The notes beneath the pieces were generated by a model. It saw only the letters and a program-made list of their open reading frames with translations, was not told where the DNA came from and made no database searches. DNA of 64,000 nt, taken from Lentzea terrae. Its GTDB lineage: Bacteria > Actinomycetota > Actinomycetes > Mycobacteriales > Pseudonocardiaceae. Below are positions 39,097 to 48,063 of this stretch, one piece after another. Both the position numbers and the translations under genes were made by a program. Position 1 is the stretch's first letter. The number at the start of each line of letters is the position of its first letter. The stretch spans positions 1,321 to 65,320 of the forward strand of contig NZ_QFWW01000013.1 of assembly GCF_003265345.1 (NCBI RefSeq), in the 5' to 3' direction.

Positions 39097-40154
39097 GACA
39101 CGTCCCGGAACGGGAGGTAGTCGAGGTCGTAGCCGAACGCCCGCGGGTCGACCCGGCCGAGCACTTCCCGGCGCACCCACCGCGGCGGTGATGGGAGCGC
39201 TACCACATCGACGACCGCACCGAACCTGAGCCGCTCGGTCGACACCGGTTTGCCGGACTCCGCGTCCAGGCAGCACAGCAGATCAGGGGTCGTCACGAGC
39301 GGCTCGCCGTCCGCGAGCGCGACGAGGTACTCACCCTGCATCTCCAGGCGCACATACGCATCGTCGGTGTCCAGGAGGCGCAGCGCCACCGTTCCGCGAG
39401 GAAAGTCCCCGACGGACTCACGCCACACTTCGACGACTTTTCCCCGCGCCACGCGAAAACCGCCGGAAGCCTTCGCGCGTTCGTCGACCGAAAGCGTTTG
39501 CTGCGACCAGATCTCGCCGAGCTCCAGCGCCCTCGCGAGCGAGCCGGTTATGCCTGCTTTGAGAGCGTCTGCGAGTTTCAACGGTTTCGCGACCATCATC
39601 GCCCAGCCGCCGAAGTCGACCATCACCGTGCGCGCGAGCTTCTCGATGCCGGTCGCGTCGAGGACCGCTCGGTTTCCGCCGGGTTCCGTGATGGCCAACG
39701 GGGTCGTGGGCAGCCCGGCCGCGTCGTAGGTCGTCTGGTCGATCCGTGGGAACGCTCTCCCCATCCCGTCCACGTCGACGTACGGCAGCCCGAGACGTGC
39801 GGCCAGGATCAGCGGCAACAGCCCGTTGCACCCGCCGACCTCCCAACCGATGACGGCGGTGACCGACGTGGAATCGTGCGCCTGCAACGCCTTCAGCGCG
39901 TCTTCCGCCTCCTGCCCCGACGGCAGCTTCTCGATCATCACGGTCGGCGCGCCGATCAACCCGACCCGCGCGCCGTACCCGTCCGGATCGGCCTCTTCCG
40001 GCGACAAAACCATCACCGGTCCGCTTTGCCGCATTTCCTGCCGGAGCATCGCCGCGAACGCGTGGGTCTCGTGCTCGCCACCTCCACCACCACTGCCGAG
40101 CATGACCACGCCCAGGGCGAGCCGGTCGACCTCGTCGGGCTGGAGCAGGTGCAT
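39093..40154 (-). CDS. DUF917 family protein (second copy of pair)
   Basis: The protein is 353 residues. Gly-rich start VVMLGSGGGGGEHETHAF, then LIGAPTVMIEKLPSGQEAEDALKAL, VTAVIGWEVGGCNGLLPLILAARLGLPYVDVDGMGRAFP and a C-terminal LLCCLDAESGKPVSTERLRFG are diagnostic of DUF917. The family partners hydantoinase A-type proteins; relatives are suggested to bind a metal and the hydrolase substrate, but biochemistry is thin. It is a paralogue of the gene at 40177 and is separated from it by 22 bp, so the operon has two DUF917 subunits where most have one. Confidence 0.85.
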   Translation of the reverse strand: MHLLQPDEVDRLALGVVMLGSGGGGGEHETHAFAAMLRQEMRQSGPVMVLSPEEADPDGYGARVGLIGAPTVMIEKLPSGQEAEDALKALQAHDSTSVTAVIGWEVGGCNGLLPLILAARLGLPYVDVDGMGRAFPRIDQTTYDAAGLPTTPLAITEPGGNRAVLDATGIEKLARTVMVDFGGWAMMVAKPLKLADALKAGITGSLARALELGEIWSQQTLSVDERAKASGGFRVARGKVVEVWRESVGDFPRGTVALRLLDTDDAYVRLEMQGEYLVALADGEPLVTTPDLLCCLDAESGKPVSTERLRFGAVVDVVALPSPPRWVRREVLGRVDPRAFGYDLDYLPFRDVS

Positions 40155-40176
40155 GGGGCGGGACTGTAGTGGAGAT

Positions 40177-41244
40177 TCACGCCCCGAGAGGTGTGTAGGC
40201 GTGCGAGTAGCCGAAGGCGGACGGTCCGACCAGAGCGAGGCCCTCCGGAGTGCGCCAGCGCGGGTGGCACGGCGCGCCGACGACCGTGACGCGTTGCCCG
40301 TACCGCAACCGCTCGGCCGGCACGGGTTCGCCGGTGGCGTCGAGCACGCAGATCAGGTCCGGCACGGAGGCGACGACCTTCCCGTCGCAGGACGCCACGA
40401 GGTGCTCGTTCTGGAACGCGAGCCGACAGTTCGCCCCGTCGTGCGCGGCGAATCCCTCCAGCCACGCCTCCCCCTTGGCGAAGCCGGGATCGTTGGCGCG
40501 CACGACGTCCACGACCTTGCCGGTGAACAACACCCGGCCACCGAGGAACTCCGCGATGGCCTGGCACGGGTCGACGTGCCGGCGTCGCACCTCCTCCACC
40601 AGCCGCCCCAGCCGGGACGCGAGGGTGAGCGTGCCGGGGATCGTGATGTCGCGAGCCTGCTTGCCGGACATGGGAAAGCTGCTCATCAGCGCGGTGCAGC
40701 CCATGCCGATCGTGGCCGAGCGCGCGAGCCGTTCCGCCCAGTGGTTGTCGCGGACGTCGAGGACGATCGAGTTGCCCTTCTCGTCCGCGATCGCGAGCGG
40801 CCTGGCCAGCACGCCGTCCAGTGTGCACACGACCATCTGCACCATCGGGAAAGCGCGGCCCATGCAGTCCGCGTCGAGCACCGGCAGGCCGAGCGACGCG
40901 GCCACCGGGAACGGTGCGAGCGAGTTCATCCCGCCGACCTCGATCGGCAGCACGTGCGTGATCGGGCGGCCGATTTCCCGTTGCAGCGTCAGGAAAGCCG
41001 TGACGGCCTCCTCGCCGGCGGGCAGCTTCTCGATCATCACGGTGGGTGCGCCGATCATGCCGATGCCCGCGACGAGCGCGTCGTCCGGCACCTCGTGCAA
41101 CTCGGCCGCGAGCACCGGCCCGTACTCCCGCAGGGCCTGTTCCGCGACGAGCCTGCCGATGTACGGGTCGCCGCCACCGCCGGTGCCGAGAATCGCGGCA
41201 CCGCGGGCGAGGTGTTTCAGCTCGTCGAGCCCGATCTCACGCAC
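40177..41244 (-). CDS. DUF917 family protein (first copy of pair)
   Basis: The protein is 355 residues from a GTG at 41244 within the end of hyuA (8-bp overlap). It shares with its neighbour GAAILGTGGGGDPYIG, MIGAPTVMIEKLPAGEEAV, VLPIEVGGMNSLAPFPVAASLGLPVLDADCMGRAFP and LICVLDATGEPVPAERLRYG. With HyuA it probably forms a hydantoinase-like complex. Two different DUF917 chains suggest a heteromeric enzyme, which is inference from their coupling. Confidence 0.87.
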   Translation of the reverse strand: MREIGLDELKHLARGAAILGTGGGGDPYIGRLVAEQALREYGPVLAAELHEVPDDALVAGIGMIGAPTVMIEKLPAGEEAVTAFLTLQREIGRPITHVLPIEVGGMNSLAPFPVAASLGLPVLDADCMGRAFPMVQMVVCTLDGVLARPLAIADEKGNSIVLDVRDNHWAERLARSATIGMGCTALMSSFPMSGKQARDITIPGTLTLASRLGRLVEEVRRRHVDPCQAIAEFLGGRVLFTGKVVDVVRANDPGFAKGEAWLEGFAAHDGANCRLAFQNEHLVASCDGKVVASVPDLICVLDATGEPVPAERLRYGQRVTVVGAPCHPRWRTPEGLALVGPSAFGYSHAYTPLGA

Positions 41245-42808
41245 GCGCCCTCCTCGGGGCGTCCTCCAGCAAGAGATCGCCCACCGCTCTCGCGCGCACG
41301 CGGCTCGCGTTGCCCGGCAGGTACGCCAGCGGGATCTCCTCGACCTCGACGATCCGCACGCTGTCGGCCTTCGCGCCCGCCGCCACGGCCTTGTCCACGG
41401 CCTCCTGCCGGGCCGAGTCGAGCACCTCGTCGCGCCGGCTCGGGTCGATCGCGAAGACGCGGTCGACCTCGCCGCCGACCTGCGCGATCGCGGCGCCGAT
41501 GGCGTTGGCGAACGCATGATGCTCCGGCCTGATCAGGTCGCTGACGCCCTCGATCTCGTCCGGCACCAGCACGCTGCCACCGCCGACCAGCACCACGGGC
41601 AACGGCGCCGGGCACGTCCTCATGCGGTCGACGTGCGAGGCGATCTGGTCGCACACGTGGTCGATCACCGAACTGACGAGCGTGCGGTCGAGGTTCTTGA
41701 CGAGCTTGGGATCTCCGATGTCGGCGAGGCCGGCGGCGACCGCGATGTCCGTGGCGGTGAGCGTGTCGCCGCCGAACACCAAAGCCTGCTCGCACAACCG
41801 GAACCCGACGCTGTCCGGGCCGACCTCGATGCCATTTTGCTGCTCGCGCACGACGCTGCCGCCGCCCAGCCCGACCGACAGCACGTCGGGCATCCGGAAG
41901 TTCGTGCGCACGCCGCTGATCAGCACCTCGGACGACGCCTCGCGCGGGAAACCGTTCTGCAGCATGCCGACGTCGGTCGTCGTGCCGCCGACGTCGATCA
42001 CCGCGCATGCGTCCAATCCGGACAGGAAAGCTCCGCCGCGCATGGAGTTCGTCGGCCCGGAGGCGAACGTGGCGACCGGGTAGCAGCGCGCGTACTCGAG
42101 GTCCATCAGCGTGCCGTCGTTCTGGCTCAGGTACAGCGGTGCGTCGATGCCCTGTGCCGTCAGCGATTCGGTGAGCCCGTCGGCGATCTGCTCGGCCAGT
42201 TCGCGCAGTGCGGCGTTGATGATCGTCGCGTTCTCCCGCTCCAGCAGGCCGAGCCGCCCGATCTCGTGGGAGAAGCTGACCAGCAGGTCCGGCACCTCGG
42301 CGGTCAGGATCTCCGCCGCCTGCCGCTCGAAGTCGCCGTTGACCAACGAGAACACCGACGAGATGGCGACCGACCGCACACCCTTCGCGGCGATGTCCGC
42401 GGCGACGGCGCGCAGCTCGTCCTCGTCGAGCGGCGAGATGATCCGCCCGTCGTACTCGTGGCCGCCGTGGCAGAGGTAGGAGTGCCCGCCGATGACCTGC
42501 CGCAACCGCTGCGGCCAGTCGACGAACGGCGGAAGTGCTTTGGTGGCGGGAAGTCCGAGCCGCACCGCCGCCGTCTGCGCGAGCCCTCTGCCCTCGACGA
42601 CGGCGTTGACGAAGTGCGTCGTGCCGATCATGACGGCGTTGATCTCGGCCGGCTCGAACGCGCTGGCCGCGCGCAGTCCGTTGACCGACTTGATGATCCC
42701 GCTCGTCACGTCGACCGTGGTGGTCGTCTTGCACTCGGCGAGCACCCGCCGTCCCTCGACGAGGACGGCATCGGTGTTCGTGCCGCCGACGTCGATCCCG
42801 ATGTGCAT
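41237..42808 (-). CDS. hyuA: Hydantoinase/oxoprolinase A-type protein (HyuA)
   Basis: The protein is 523 residues. It shows the sugar-kinase-like ATP fold of HyuA: MHIGIDVGGTNTDAVLVEG (phosphate 1), then ASGPTNSMRGGAF and CAVIDVGGTTTDVGML (phosphate 2), with DVLSVGLGGGSVV. HyuA with HyuB hydrolyses hydantoin or 5-oxoproline rings using ATP. No HyuB is present; here HyuA is followed by two DUF917 genes. It is also shorter than the usual 650-700-residue HyuA. It is co-transcribed after the NCS1 permease (17 bp gap). Confidence 0.88.
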   Translation of the reverse strand: MHIGIDVGGTNTDAVLVEGRRVLAECKTTTTVDVTSGIIKSVNGLRAASAFEPAEINAVMIGTTHFVNAVVEGRGLAQTAAVRLGLPATKALPPFVDWPQRLRQVIGGHSYLCHGGHEYDGRIISPLDEDELRAVAADIAAKGVRSVAISSVFSLVNGDFERQAAEILTAEVPDLLVSFSHEIGRLGLLERENATIINAALRELAEQIADGLTESLTAQGIDAPLYLSQNDGTLMDLEYARCYPVATFASGPTNSMRGGAFLSGLDACAVIDVGGTTTDVGMLQNGFPREASSEVLISGVRTNFRMPDVLSVGLGGGSVVREQQNGIEVGPDSVGFRLCEQALVFGGDTLTATDIAVAAGLADIGDPKLVKNLDRTLVSSVIDHVCDQIASHVDRMRTCPAPLPVVLVGGGSVLVPDEIEGVSDLIRPEHHAFANAIGAAIAQVGGEVDRVFAIDPSRRDEVLDSARQEAVDKAVAAGAKADSVRIVEVEEIPLAYLPGNASRVRARAVGDLLLEDAPRRARA

Positions 42809-42825
42809 TTCTGCGCACCCACCCC

Positions 42826-44142
42826 TCAGGCGGCCGACGCTTCCCCGACCACCTTACGGTTGGTAGCCCTCCGCGTCCTCATCCGCAGCAGGTCCAATCG
42901 CCCAGCTGAGACGTAGAGGGCGAACGCGAGCACGAGGGAGTTCACACTGGACTGCCCGAACGGCAGCAACTCACCGATCCCCGCAGCGGCCGGCCAGATG
43001 ACCACCGTGGCGGGCACCCAGCTCGGAGCTGATCTCGGCACGTGCGGCCGAGTGGAGATGATCTCGTTCCGCCAGCGCCGCACGACGTAGTACTCGGCGA
43101 TCATGATCCCGGTGACGGGCGGGAACACCACGCCCAGCAACACCAGGAAGTGGCTGAACTGGTGCACGATCCCGGCGGCGGCGAGAAAGCTGCCCGCGCA
43201 CCCGACCATGACCGTCACCTGCGCCCGACTGATCCGCACCGCGAACACGGCGTCGAAGAAGTTCACGAGCCCCAGCGACGCCGAGTAGAGGTTCCAGTCG
43301 TTGATCTTCAGCACGGCCGTGACGACCACCAGCGCCCCGATCCAGCCGCTGGACTCGCTGATGACGCTCATGATGTCCGTCGTGCCCAGACCGTGCGCGA
43401 TGAGCACGCCGGCCAGGCTGATCACCCACTCGCCCAGCGTGATGCCCAGGACCGTCTGCTTGACCACGTCCCACTCGTTGCGGTTGAAGCGCGTCATGTC
43501 CGGTGCGATGGCCGCCCCGACGATGAAACTGCCGGTCACCAGCGTCACCGCGGTCACCATGCCGATGGCCGGCCCCGGCGCCGCGCTGCTGAGCGCGGCG
43601 GGAATGTCGTCGACCTGCGTGAGCACCAACCACAGGAGCAGCAACAGGAACGCAGGCACCGCCACGTAAGCCGTCCACGCCATCCACCGCACGCCATACA
43701 CCGCGATGACCGTGACGACGATGCCGAAGACGAGCGACCAGACCGGCGCCGCCAACACCCCGGTGACGTCCGCGAGCGCGACCCCGGCCAGCCCGGTCTG
43801 CACCCCGAACCACCCGGTGCAGCTGAGCGCGATGATCAGCCCGAGCATGGCGCTACCGGCGTGCCCGAACCCGGTCCAGCGCGTCAGGATCGCGGTGGAC
43901 AGCCCTTCGCGTTGCCCGACAATCCCGACCGCGATGGCGATGGCGTTGAGCAGCACCGCCCCGATCGTGAGCGCGACGAACGCGTCCCAGAACGTCATGC
44001 CGAACCCGAGTGTCGCGCCCAGCAACAACTGGCTCAGCGCGGTCGTCTGCCCGAAGCGCTGGGTCGCGACTGACAACCACGGGTGTCGCGCCTGGTCAGG
44101 GACGCGGCTGAGGGCCTGGTCGTCATGCCCGAGAGCGGCCAC
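42826..44142 (-). CDS. NCS1 nucleobase/hydantoin permease (CodB-like)
   Basis: The protein is 438 residues from a GTG at 44142 with GGAGGG upstream. It has twelve hydrophobic spans with the NCS1 pattern LLGATLGFGMTFWDAFVALTIGAVLLN, GLSTAILTRWTGFGHAGSAMLGLI and IAPDMTRFNRNEWDVVKQTVLG. Family members import cytosine, purines, allantoin or hydantoins by Na+ or H+ symport. With HyuA and PucR downstream, it probably brings in a cyclic ureide. A dyad at 44208-44223 lies in its upstream region. Confidence 0.88.
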   Translation of the reverse strand: MAALGHDDQALSRVPDQARHPWLSVATQRFGQTTALSQLLLGATLGFGMTFWDAFVALTIGAVLLNAIAIAVGIVGQREGLSTAILTRWTGFGHAGSAMLGLIIALSCTGWFGVQTGLAGVALADVTGVLAAPVWSLVFGIVVTVIAVYGVRWMAWTAYVAVPAFLLLLLWLVLTQVDDIPAALSSAAPGPAIGMVTAVTLVTGSFIVGAAIAPDMTRFNRNEWDVVKQTVLGITLGEWVISLAGVLIAHGLGTTDIMSVISESSGWIGALVVVTAVLKINDWNLYSASLGLVNFFDAVFAVRISRAQVTVMVGCAGSFLAAAGIVHQFSHFLVLLGVVFPPVTGIMIAEYYVVRRWRNEIISTRPHVPRSAPSWVPATVVIWPAAAGIGELLPFGQSSVNSLVLAFALYVSAGRLDLLRMRTRRATNRKVVGEASAA

Positions 44143-44207
44143 AACATGTCCCTCCGCCCGGTGATCGACAACTCGGACAGTAACCGCCGACTCACGATCG
44201 AGCTACA

Positions 44208-44223
44208 GACAATGTGCACTGTC
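44208..44223. promoter_or_regulatory. Candidate operator upstream of the NCS1 operon
   Basis: The imperfect dyad GACAATGTGCACTGTC pairs at 6 of 8 positions. It lies 66 bp before the permease start and is the only notable symmetric site in the 117-bp gap. PucR as its ligand is a guess. Confidence 0.3.
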
Positions 44224-44259
44224 GGACGAATCATCACGTTGCGATCCGCACAGGCGCGC

Positions 44260-44892
44260 TCAATTCATCGCAAGGCCGATTCGCCGCCGCGCAACCAACC
44301 GCGTCTGGTGCACATCAACACTCACACCCAGCCCAGGCCGCCGCTCAAACCGGTCATAACTGCGGCTGAGCAGCCAATGCGCCGCCTCAGCCGTGATCAG
44401 CTCGAGCCGCATCTGGTTCCGCAACCGCTCAAGCGCCTCGTGCACATGCCGCGTGATGAACGCATGCCTCGTGAGCCCGCCACTAATTTCATCGATCATG
44501 AAAACCATGGCGTGCGGCTCATCCCCGTACGCATAACTGCACAGCAGTGCCAGATATCCCGCGTCGATCGACCGATCCCCGATCCAGCACTCCCCGAACT
44601 TCAGGCTCCGGAGGTCCCACGGCGGTTCTTGCTGGTGTGTGGCCGCTTCTTTGGCCCATTGCCCAGGCCGGCCGGGAAGAAGATGCGCAAGGGCGGTGAG
44701 CAGCGCAGCACTACGTCGACTCGGCACTTCTCGGAGATGCTGGACAACGGCCTCCCACAACGCCTCGTTGTCCGCGAACGGCCCCACAAACGCACTGACC
44801 TGCAACTCGACCTCGAGCGGATCGGTCAACTGCGGCAACGGCCGCCCCGCATCCACCACCGCCTGCTGCATGGGGGTCAGCCTCGTCCGCAC
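44260..44892 (-). CDS. Conserved-looking hypothetical protein
   Basis: The protein is 210 residues from a GTG at 44892. It is mostly helical: LTPMQQAVVDAGRPLPQLTDPLEVELQVSAFVG, RRSAALLTALAHLLPG, FITRHVHEALERLRNQMRLELITAEAAHWLLSRS. A short strand region FGECWIGDRSIDAGYLALLCSYAYGDEPHAMVFMID includes a DGYA-like acidic patch. There is no membrane span or signal. I do not recognise the family. It follows the T7SS-associated gene at 44956 in the same direction after 63 bp. A role linked to the secretion cassette is possible but not shown. Confidence 0.55.
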   Translation of the reverse strand: MRTRLTPMQQAVVDAGRPLPQLTDPLEVELQVSAFVGPFADNEALWEAVVQHLREVPSRRSAALLTALAHLLPGRPGQWAKEAATHQQEPPWDLRSLKFGECWIGDRSIDAGYLALLCSYAYGDEPHAMVFMIDEISGGLTRHAFITRHVHEALERLRNQMRLELITAEAAHWLLSRSYDRFERRPGLGVSVDVHQTRLVARRRIGLAMN

Positions 44893-44955
44893 GCGCGGCA
44901 GGCTAGCCCGATCGGCGCAACGCCACGCCTTCCTTGATCCACGCCACCGCGCGGA

Positions 44956-45516
44956 TCACCCCATCGAGACCACCGCACGCAGCCCGTCGACGAGCACCTC
45001 GCCAGGAATCTCGAACTGCACCCCACCCTGCGCCGTCACGAGCAGCCTGACCGGCCGCTTCAGAGCGTCCACGACAACAGCCAACTCCACACCGCGAAAC
45101 CTGTGCCAGTGCGGTGGCCAGTCACGCGGCCGCGCCCGTTCGGAAGCGAAGACGTCAACCACATCGCCACGCATCACCAGGTGCCCGCGCGGTTCGCGAG
45201 CCGGATCGGCGGGCAGAACGAGCTCAGCCGCCAGCACCGCATCGACCAGCTCCCGCTTGTCTTCGTACCCGCGATGCACGAGGTACATCAACGACTCGAG
45301 GTCGTTCTCAAAGGTGACCTCGCGCGGCTGATACCGAGGATTCGGCACGTACTGGTCGGTGATCTCACCCCGCTCGTCGACGAGGTACCGCCCGATCACC
45401 GCTTCCGCCGGAACGCCCACCGTCGTTTCGCAGGCGGGGTCCACGACGTGCAGCCAGTTGTTGGGCACGCGACGAGCTCGTTCGCGCATCTCCCGAGTGA
45501 TCAGCGGCTTGACCAT
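44956..45516 (-). CDS. Type VII secretion system-associated protein (TIGR03931-like)
   Basis: The protein is 186 residues starting MVKPLITREMRERARRVPNNWLHVVDPACE. It matches the general layout of small T7SS-associated proteins: ITxxMRxxAxxxPNxWLxVxDP, a VxGxYxVDxxGEI region, paired ELVxAVLxAELxLP, then RPRDWPPHWHRFRGVELA and an end favouring FEIPGEVLVDGL. They are encoded next to ESX loci, often with no known function; the match is from memory. It is divergent, 57 bp away, from the plus-strand YbaB-ESX cassette. Confidence 0.7.
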   Translation of the reverse strand: MVKPLITREMRERARRVPNNWLHVVDPACETTVGVPAEAVIGRYLVDERGEITDQYVPNPRYQPREVTFENDLESLMYLVHRGYEDKRELVDAVLAAELVLPADPAREPRGHLVMRGDVVDVFASERARPRDWPPHWHRFRGVELAVVVDALKRPVRLLVTAQGGVQFEIPGEVLVDGLRAVVSMG

Positions 45517-45573
45517 GCACGCATTGTGCCGAATCATGCGCAGAGAGTGCGTCCGAATGGGATCATTTCGCCC

Positions 45574-46026
45574 GTGAGCGATCCGCACCAGTTTCTCGCC
45601 AACTTCGAGCAGCGCCTCCAGCAGGCCCAGGAACAGGCGAACGCCGTCCAGACGGCGTTCCGCGAGTCCCGCACCGAAGCCCGAAGCCCGGACGGCTCGG
45701 TCATCATCACCGTGGGCTCCGGCGGGCGCATCGAGTCGCTTCAACTCACACCACGTGCAGACGACCTGGGCCACACCGCCCTGGCCCGCACGATCATGGA
45801 CACCATCCGCCGCGCCCAGGTGGAAGCCGCCCGCAAGATCGAAGAGACCATGCGCCCGATCCTCGGTGACGGCGAGGGCATGGCCTTCCTGCGCGAACAG
45901 GTGGAGCAAGGCATCGCCGTGATCGACCCGGCAAGCACGGTCGAGGAGCCCAAACCGGCACCAGGCCGCCCTACTCCGCCTCAGGGCGATGACGACGACT
46001 TCGGCGGAAGCTCGGTGCTGCGATGA
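45574..46026 (+). CDS. YbaB/EbfC-like protein of T7SS cassette 1
   Basis: The protein is 150 residues from a GTG at 45574. The core has two YbaB-like parts: FLANFEQRLQQAQEQANAVQTAFRESRTEARSPDGSVIITVGSGGRIESLQL and a following helix LARTIMDTIRRAQVEAARKIEE. The C-terminus is Pro-rich and ends GDDDDFGGSSVLR. The acidic DDDDF...LR tail recurs in the paralogue at 54217, suggesting a conserved docking peptide. YbaB proteins bind DNA, but in ESX loci related ones (EspC/EspA-like partners) may act as chaperones. The gene is coupled by ATGA to the EspC-like gene. Confidence 0.8.
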   Translation: MSDPHQFLANFEQRLQQAQEQANAVQTAFRESRTEARSPDGSVIITVGSGGRIESLQLTPRADDLGHTALARTIMDTIRRAQVEAARKIEETMRPILGDGEGMAFLREQVEQGIAVIDPASTVEEPKPAPGRPTPPQGDDDDFGGSSVLR

Positions 46027-46331
46027 GCGGCGGCTTCCAGGCGCAGTCCGAGGCGATCTCCGCCCACGGCAAGCAGATCGTGGGCCAGCTCGCCCCCTCC
46101 CTGCAGGAGGCGGTGTCCGCCTCCCAGGTGAACCTCGGCCCCAACGTGATGGGCGAACTCTGTCAGGCCTGGTCGTGGATCTTCAACGAGGAACTCGACG
46201 AGGCGAAGGCCCTGCTCGCCGCCCTGCCCAGGGCGTTCGAGTCAACCGGCGACGAACTGTGCTCGACCGCCGAGACGTACCAGCAGGCCGAGGAAGGCAA
46301 CCGCACCGCCATGCAGGGGATGGACCGATGA
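46023..46331 (+). CDS. EspC-like ESX-1-associated protein (cassette 1)
   Basis: The protein is 102 residues overlapping both neighbours by ATGA. The helix-turn-helix pair GGFQAQSEAISAHGKQIVGQLAPSLQEAVSASQVN and later AFESTGDELCSTAETYQQAEEGNRTAMQ is typical of DUF2580/EspC-type proteins, the WXG100-like heterodimer partners of ESX substrates. The family YxxxD/E export motif may be the segment TYQQAEEG (Y..E). It should pair with the large product encoded directly downstream. Confidence 0.75.
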   Translation: MSGGFQAQSEAISAHGKQIVGQLAPSLQEAVSASQVNLGPNVMGELCQAWSWIFNEELDEAKALLAALPRAFESTGDELCSTAETYQQAEEGNRTAMQGMDR

Positions 46332-47626
46332 GCAACCCGCTGATCGCGAAGAAGGAAGACGACCAGAAGTGGCTCGCCGGTGCCGGGATGTTCGACACCG
46401 GCGAAGACCTGGTCAAGCCCTTCGTCGAGGGCAAAGACGTCGATCCCGTCGCTCTGGGCATCGACGGCGCCGCGCTCGCGCTGGACGTCGCAGGCTTCCT
46501 GACCGACCCCTTGGGCACGCTCGCCTCGTCCGTCGTGGGCTGGATCATCGAGAACGTCGGCTTCATCCGGGAACCGTTCGACAAGCTCATGGGTGATCCA
46601 CCGGCCATCGAGGCGATCGGCACCACGTGGGAGAACATCGCCAAGCGACTGAGCGACGAGGCGAACAACTACGAGTCCAACGCCAAGTCGCTCGGTGACT
46701 GGACCGGCGAGGCAGCTGACTCGTACCGGACCCGCTGCAGCAGTCTGGCCGAACATCTTCGCGGATCATCGGCAGCCGCGTCGTCGGCCGCAAACAAGAT
46801 CAAGGTGGCCGGCGCGGTCGTCGCCGCGACCAGGGCACTGATCCGCGACCTCCTGGCGGACCTGGCAGGAACCCTGCTGATGTGGGGCATCCCTGCCGCG
46901 GCATCCGCGATCCCCACCGCGGGCGCCTCGATCGCCGCCTTCATCACCCGCGCAGTCACCAAAGCAGTCGAGATCGGCACCAAGATCGCCCGGTTCGTGG
47001 CCAAGCTCTTCAAGGCCTTGGACAAACTCGGCTCCCTGGCGAAGAAGGCCGGCGCCGCGATGCGCAAGCAGGCAGACGACCTCGCCGCGCTGAGCAGGCA
47101 GATGCCGAACAGCCGCTACGGCAATCAGCGAGCCGCAGAGCTCGCCTCCGACTCCGCGACGAAGGTGTCCAGGGCCGACTCGCTCGACAACCTCGGCGAC
47201 AACCTCAGCAACGCGAGCAGGCGCATCCAGGACGGCGTCGACAACACGATGAACAAGGTCGACGACTTCGCCCAGCGCACGAGCCAAAAGGTCGACGACT
47301 GGGCAAACCGCGTGAAGGAGAACGGCCCAGCGCGCAAGCAGAAGGTCAAGGACTTCTACGAGTCGATGAACCAGCCGCCGTTGTCCACCCGCAAGGAGAA
47401 CATGGGCGACCCCCAGTCCGGGCTCGGCCGTGCAGCCGACCGGGTGGACGCGCCGATGAGCAAGGGCCTGCTCGACGGGCAGAACTGGGTGCGCGCCGTG
47501 GCCAGCAGGGACATCAGCCACCTCATGCCGAACTGGGGCGACCTGGTCCACCCGGCCAAGGAGCTGTCGAAAGAGCTGAACAAGGCCGAAGGTGGCGGCC
47601 ACAAGGATCCGGGGGCAAAGGGATGA
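46328..47626 (+). CDS. Large WXG100/LXG-like T7SS substrate (cassette 1)
   Basis: The protein is 432 residues. N-terminal residues 25-140 have WXG-type helices with GIDGAALALDVAGFLTDPLGTLASSVVGWIIENVGFIREPFDKLMGDPPAI and TTWENIAKRLSDEANNYESNAKSLGDWTGEAADSYRTRCSS. The W-x-G/E-D-Y pattern marks the ESX export turn. Two hydrophobic helical spans follow (145-205), then a Lys/Asp-rich helical C-terminal portion to 432. I see no known toxin motif. The paralogue at 52827 has the same N-terminal plan but a different C-terminal half, as is usual in polymorphic secreted proteins. Coupled to its ESX partner and to membrane genes by ATGA. Confidence 0.72.
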   Translation: MSNPLIAKKEDDQKWLAGAGMFDTGEDLVKPFVEGKDVDPVALGIDGAALALDVAGFLTDPLGTLASSVVGWIIENVGFIREPFDKLMGDPPAIEAIGTTWENIAKRLSDEANNYESNAKSLGDWTGEAADSYRTRCSSLAEHLRGSSAAASSAANKIKVAGAVVAATRALIRDLLADLAGTLLMWGIPAAASAIPTAGASIAAFITRAVTKAVEIGTKIARFVAKLFKALDKLGSLAKKAGAAMRKQADDLAALSRQMPNSRYGNQRAAELASDSATKVSRADSLDNLGDNLSNASRRIQDGVDNTMNKVDDFAQRTSQKVDDWANRVKENGPARKQKVKDFYESMNQPPLSTRKENMGDPQSGLGRAADRVDAPMSKGLLDGQNWVRAVASRDISHLMPNWGDLVHPAKELSKELNKAEGGGHKDPGAKG

Positions 47627-48063
47627 CGAAGCGGATCGTTCTGTCCGTCCTGACCTGGCTGGCAGTCCTGTACGGCGCCCAGGCGGCCCTGCTCACGTTC
47701 GGCGGCGAGGCGTCCTCCGGCGGCGAAACGAAGGGCCACGCCCAGGAAATCTCGTGCCACCGCAACTGGTGGGCGTTCGGACTGCTTTGGTCGTGCGAGG
47801 CGACAATTGTGGGCAACGACGGCAAGCGGTACGCGTACCGCAGCGACAACTCCATCCTGACGCCGGCCGACATCGGCAGCCAGGTACCGATGACCACCAA
47901 CCGCGTGCGGTCAGGAAGATCCTCCCAGGCCAGTCTCGAATGGGGCCTGGCCGAGCGCAGGGAACCCAACAAAGCCGCGGTCGTGCCCACCGCGGTCGGC
48001 CTCTTCATCGTCGGCCTCTTCATCACGTTCCGTTTGTTCCGCAACAAGAAACCCGTGTCGTGA
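47623..48063 (+). CDS. DUF6346-like membrane protein (cassette 1, single module)
   Basis: The protein is 146 residues. It has an N-terminal membrane span (IVLSVLTWLAVLYGAQAALL), an extracytoplasmic module and a C-terminal span (VVPTAVGLFIVGLFITFRLF). The central module reads SCHRNWWAFGLLWSCEATIVGNDGKRYAYRSDNSILTPADIGSQVPM, where two Cys (C-x-RNW...W-x-C) could form a disulphide. The same module recurs twice in the next gene and once at 51904-52830. I believe it corresponds to DUF6346 but this is from memory. It sits between the substrate and a second membrane gene, with ATGA and GTGA overlaps. Confidence 0.7.
   Translation: MTKRIVLSVLTWLAVLYGAQAALLTFGGEASSGGETKGHAQEISCHRNWWAFGLLWSCEATIVGNDGKRYAYRSDNSILTPADIGSQVPMTTNRVRSGRSSQASLEWGLAERREPNKAAVVPTAVGLFIVGLFITFRLFRNKKPVS

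Noticed and set aside
40250-42916. An 888-codon + strand frame
   Set aside because: It is the reverse complement of the DUF917 and HyuA genes, which have strong family motifs and coupled starts. The + frame has no recognisable motif.
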